Made by a program: the position numbers and the translations under genes | NCBI GenBank assembly: GCA_963281155.1 | Contig: CAUJLY010000001.1 | Span: 2,108,001 to 2,172,000 of the forward strand | DNA from: Rhabditophanes sp. KR3021 | Taxonomy: Eukaryota > Nematoda > Chromadorea > Rhabditida > Alloionematidae | DNA: 64,000 nt | Reading direction: 5' to 3' | The notes under the pieces: model-generated | What the model was told of the DNA's origin: nothing | The model's database searches: none | The model's input: only the letters and a program-made list of their open reading frames with translations | Part shown: piece after piece, positions 61,250 through 64,000 of the stretch | Layout: every line of letters begins with the position of its first letter | Numbering within the stretch: position 1 is the first letter of the stretch

Positions 61250-61433
61250 AATAGTAAATATTTGTAATAAACTTTTGCTTCAACTGTTTTTTAGTAATAA
61301 ATTACTAATCTTCTTTTATTAGAAATTTACTAACGGAAGGATTTCCTGAAAACGAAAGTAAAAAAATAGTACGTAGTTCCGGAATTTTTGTTCCTTTATG
61401 TGAAATTCACTCATATTCAAGAATCATTTTGCG

Positions 61434-62463
61434 ATGTATGAAAATATACTCTGGAACGTTATATTTAACAATTTTTCTTTTGATTGCAGTATGATTACAC
61501 AAGAAATGCTAGATCATCCTCAGAAATCTATTAGTTATGGTATAGGCTATGGATATCTTTCTTTGACTATATTTCTGTACATCGTTTACATACCATTTAC
61601 GCTCGCAATGATTCCGGAAATGAAGAAACATAGCGCTTACTTGATTATGTTTGTGTTGAGTATTATAGGTAATTTGCTATTTTCAAGTATTTAATTTAAT
61701 ATTATTAGATCTTTTAACTCTTGCGATTGCGGGAATCGCCACGGGCATTTTTACTTTAAATGGTGTTGTATATTGCCATTACCCCAGACTAATATTTGTT
61801 CTTGGAGCCTTTGGAAATGGAGGATGGCTAGGATGTTGCGTATGTGTTATCCTGCTTTCGATTAATCGCGCTCTTGAGTTGGCTCACCCAACATTATGTA
61901 GTAAAATTTTTAATGGTAAAAATACATGGCTGATGATCATTTCTGCTCCAATAACAGTTCTTGCAACTGCTTTATTTACACCTCCTGTTTTATACAGCAG
62001 TTATTTAACAGCATGGTCCTTCGATCCGTTTTTTAATTACCCTGAATCAAAAAAACATACTTATGGTTCTGTTTTTCATTCGGTTACAAATTTCGGAATG
62101 TGCATCATTACAATTGTTCTTTACTCTCTTGTATTCTCCATTTTTATATGGAGGATTTCTCAGAAATCAAGCAATGCTACAGGTACATCAAAGGAACTTG
62201 GAATTCGCTTGTTTTGTCAGTCAGCAATAATTGGAAGCATAACTGTTGCTGCAGCTGCGGCGTATGTCGTAATGCAGTACGTTGCCGTACCGTTATGGTT
62301 TGTTCAAGCAGCGTCCTTCGGGTGGATAATAATTCATGGGGGGTTCGGAGTTGTGTATTTGTTTCTGAATAACACATTGAAGAAAACAATTCGAAATTGG
62401 TTTAGAAGTAAAACATCTAAAATTAGAATTACGAAACCATCAACGATTCATTTCATACCTTAA
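61434..62463 (+). CDS. Serpentine receptor class T (SRT), copy 2
   Basis: Exons 61434-61668 and 61709-62463 (40-nt intron, phase 1) give 329 residues, with the same layout as copy 1. The first 27 residues are identical to copy 1 although the DNA differs at many silent sites. Other shared blocks are SSYLTAWSFDP, FHSVTN and LNNTLKK. It follows copy 1 by about 185 nt. The predicted role is the same; divergence is concentrated in TM2-TM3 and TM6-TM7, which could shift ligand range. Confidence 0.9.
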
Positions 62464-63571
62464 TTCATTTGTTTCACACCAAGAGTCATTTCTATTATTC
62501 ACATTTACTCACCCAAAACAACCATGAGTTTTACCTAATGTGCATAAAAATTTATTCGCATCAAGTTCATCATCACACATTAATTGAAATTCACACATAT
62601 TTACGTCTCACTAAATAAATTTAAAATGGTTATTTCTACTTTATTTTATAATTTAAAAAAAATAAACTTAAAAAGCTTTCATCCCACGTTTCCTTAACAA
62701 ACATCTCATGGTACAAAGATCTATAATACCTACAACATGCTATAGAAATATTCATGAATGCCTTATCGTCATTATCCGAATTAATTTTTGTTCACAGCTC
62801 CTCTGGATATAGTTGCTGGTTACCTTGTTTTGCAGTTTCAATTAATATTGTTGTGTAGTCAACATTAGGACCCGTCAAACTCTGCAAAATATAAAACTGT
62901 TTACTAGTGTTGCTTTTCATCCATATAAATAGTTTGTGGCTCAAGTTCATCCAAAATCAAGGAAATACTTTGAGAGTCGAATCACAAATTACGCAGTCTT
63001 TGACTATTTTTTTTACATGCATTGTCCTTTTTCATCTTTCTGTGGGGAAATTAACAAAAAAACAAAGGGATTTCTCCCACGTCACCATCTCTTGGTATTA
63101 GATTATTTTTATAAAGTTTTAGACTCAATGACGCGTTTGGCTTAAGAAATACTTTTTGTTCATTTGTGGTTCATTTTCAGGGGAGATATGGTTTGGCAAG
63201 TGTTTATACACCTTGGAACAATTCTTGATACAAGACTTTCAAAATAAATATGAAAACATGGACAAAACAAAGTACAACTATCAAGGGTAAGAATGACGAA
63301 GCTTCAACAAACGTCTCACAAAATAAGTGCTATAATAACGATATATTGTGTTTCATGATATAATTTTAAGACAACTTGTTTTCATAATTGCATATACTTA
63401 TTACATTAATAAAAGATGTCTAGTTCAAGACTTTTTCAATCATAAATACAAATATTGCAAGCTTTCGTTTTAATGGTTCCTAGTTTTGTTTATATCTTGA
63501 CCCATTTTTCTTGGTATTTAAGGAGTTCGTTCCTCACATTTATCATCAATTCATTCATCCTTACTACAACA
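62464..63571. other. Intergenic with SRT relic
   Basis: Apart from the SRT relic at 62.76-62.85 kb I see no gene. Overlapping open frames at 62907-63145 have no recognisable domain. A TATTTAAGG stretch about 60 nt before the last gene could be a core promoter. Confidence 0.5.
62759..62850 (+). pseudogene. SRT relic (TM2-TM3 piece)
   Basis: CATTATCCGAATTAATTTTT at 62770 onward nearly repeats the CATTATCCACGATTAATTTT of SRT copy 1, and a further match (TTTCAATTAATATTG) follows at the NR region after TM3. Reading gives HYPELIFV as in HYPRLIFV. Nothing else of the receptor remains, so this is the residue of a third tandem copy. Confidence 0.65.
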
Positions 63572-64000
63572 ATGGTTGGAACTTCTATTGCCCTCTGTGC
63601 TTCCCTCCTCGTTTCATCAGCTTTGGCTGGATATCTTCCCCATGGTGGAAATTCTGCTTATTCAAAAGGTGGAGCTGATGCCTTTTCAGCTTACGGAGAT
63701 GCTAATGGCGGGCATGTTTCAGGATATGGTGGTGCCGGAAGCGGTAATGCTTTCAACACAAACTCTGGATTTGGAGTGAATGCTGCTGAGAAATCAGCTG
63801 TAGCCGCAGCCGATGCCGCTAAAGCCGCTGGTTCTCAAGCTGCTTCATCAGCCACTTCCTCTGGCGCTGCTCATACTGATGCCACTTCCAAATTCGGAAA
63901 AGATGCTAAGGCTAAAACCTTTGGATTCTTCGACTACAAATACCTTCAGCCACAATACCACGTTGAACAATTTTACACCGATGAAAAAGAAGGTTCTCGT
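63572..64000 (+). CDS. Gly/Ala/Ser-rich secreted protein, cut by window end
   Basis: From ATG 63572 the frame is open to the last base (143 codons seen). Residues 1-19 form a signal peptide ([19 protein letters not shown]). A Gly/Ser/Tyr-rich part follows ([15 protein letters not shown]), then Ala-rich helix-like sequence ([17 protein letters not shown]), then a less biased part ([20 protein letters not shown]). The codon use is richer in GC at third positions than neighbouring genes, as in highly expressed structural genes. It is probably a matrix, cuticle or silk-like secreted protein; the family is not recognised. Confidence 0.8.
   Translation, partial: MVGTSIALCASLLVSSALAGYLPHGGNSAYSKGGADAFSAYGDANGGHVSGYGGAGSGNAFNTNSGFGVNAAEKSAVAAADAAKAAGSQAASSATSSGAAHTDATSKFGKDAKAKTFGFFDYKYLQPQYHVEQFYTDEKEGSR

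Noticed and set aside
62907..63145. Overlapping frames, one reading PRHHLLVLDYFYKVLDSMTR
   Set aside because: Looks weakly protein-like but has no start, no partner exon and no recognisable family.

Overview
The window is AT-rich genomic DNA from a nematode. The evidence is several nematode-specific serpentine chemoreceptor families (SRT, SRX, SRE and SRD-like), nematode-style tRNAs, an NMR-2-type NMDA receptor subunit and very short introns, mostly about 38-60 nt. Intron 3' ends are mostly TTTAG, ATTAG or CAAG rather than the extended TTTTCAG of Caenorhabditis, so I would not call it Caenorhabditis; I cannot name the genus. Exon models were built by hand. In each, splice phase was checked so that the joined exons stay open.

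Layout. 0-1 kb: four tRNA genes (Gln, Thr, Glu, Val). 2-5 kb: two 7TM chemoreceptors. 5-11 kb: a frameshifted secreted repeat gene, a GT31 glycosyltransferase and a BPI/LBP-type lipid-binding gene whose last intron carries a decayed gene on the other strand. 13-18 kb: an SRE-like receptor, a small secreted Tyr/Gly-rich protein and an IgGFc-binding-domain-like secreted protein whose only intron is a terminal-inverted-repeat element. 18-21 kb: a rhodopsin-family peptide-type GPCR, also with a decayed gene in an intron. 21-27.7 kb: gene desert. 27.7-33 kb: a compact housekeeping block of Tim9, COX15, HscB and RPAP1, followed by a broken LIN-53/RBBP4 fragment. 34-35.5 kb: a candidate N-myristoylated Ser/Arg-rich protein with a third gene remnant nested in its intron. 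35.5-41.5 kb: gene desert. 41.5-50.2 kb: an acylated globin, an SRD-like receptor, a small secreted protein, an amidinotransferase-family enzyme, an SRX-like receptor and a pseudokinase. 50.5-62.9 kb: SRT receptors (three apparently intact, two relics), the NMDA receptor gene, a second IgGFc-like gene, a decayed hAT transposase and another receptor relic. The window ends inside a Gly/Ala-rich secreted protein gene.

How the genes relate. Three mitochondrial genes (small Tim import chaperone, heme A synthase, Fe-S co-chaperone) sit side by side; Tim9 and COX15 are divergent over about 360 nt, and COX15, HscB and RPAP1 run the same way with about 300-nt gaps. The chemoreceptors show the usual birth-and-death pattern of tandem copies, internal deletions and relics.

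The observation I rate highest is the intron at 15,784-16,712. Its ends coincide with a TIR element flanked by an imperfect 7-bp duplication (AATTCAG / AATTTAG), splicing it out restores the frame exactly, and the paralogue 40 kb away has no intron there. That is what a transposon-born intron (introner) would look like. A second pattern is that three host introns each contain a broken gene on the opposite strand, ending about 100 nt from the host 5' splice site.
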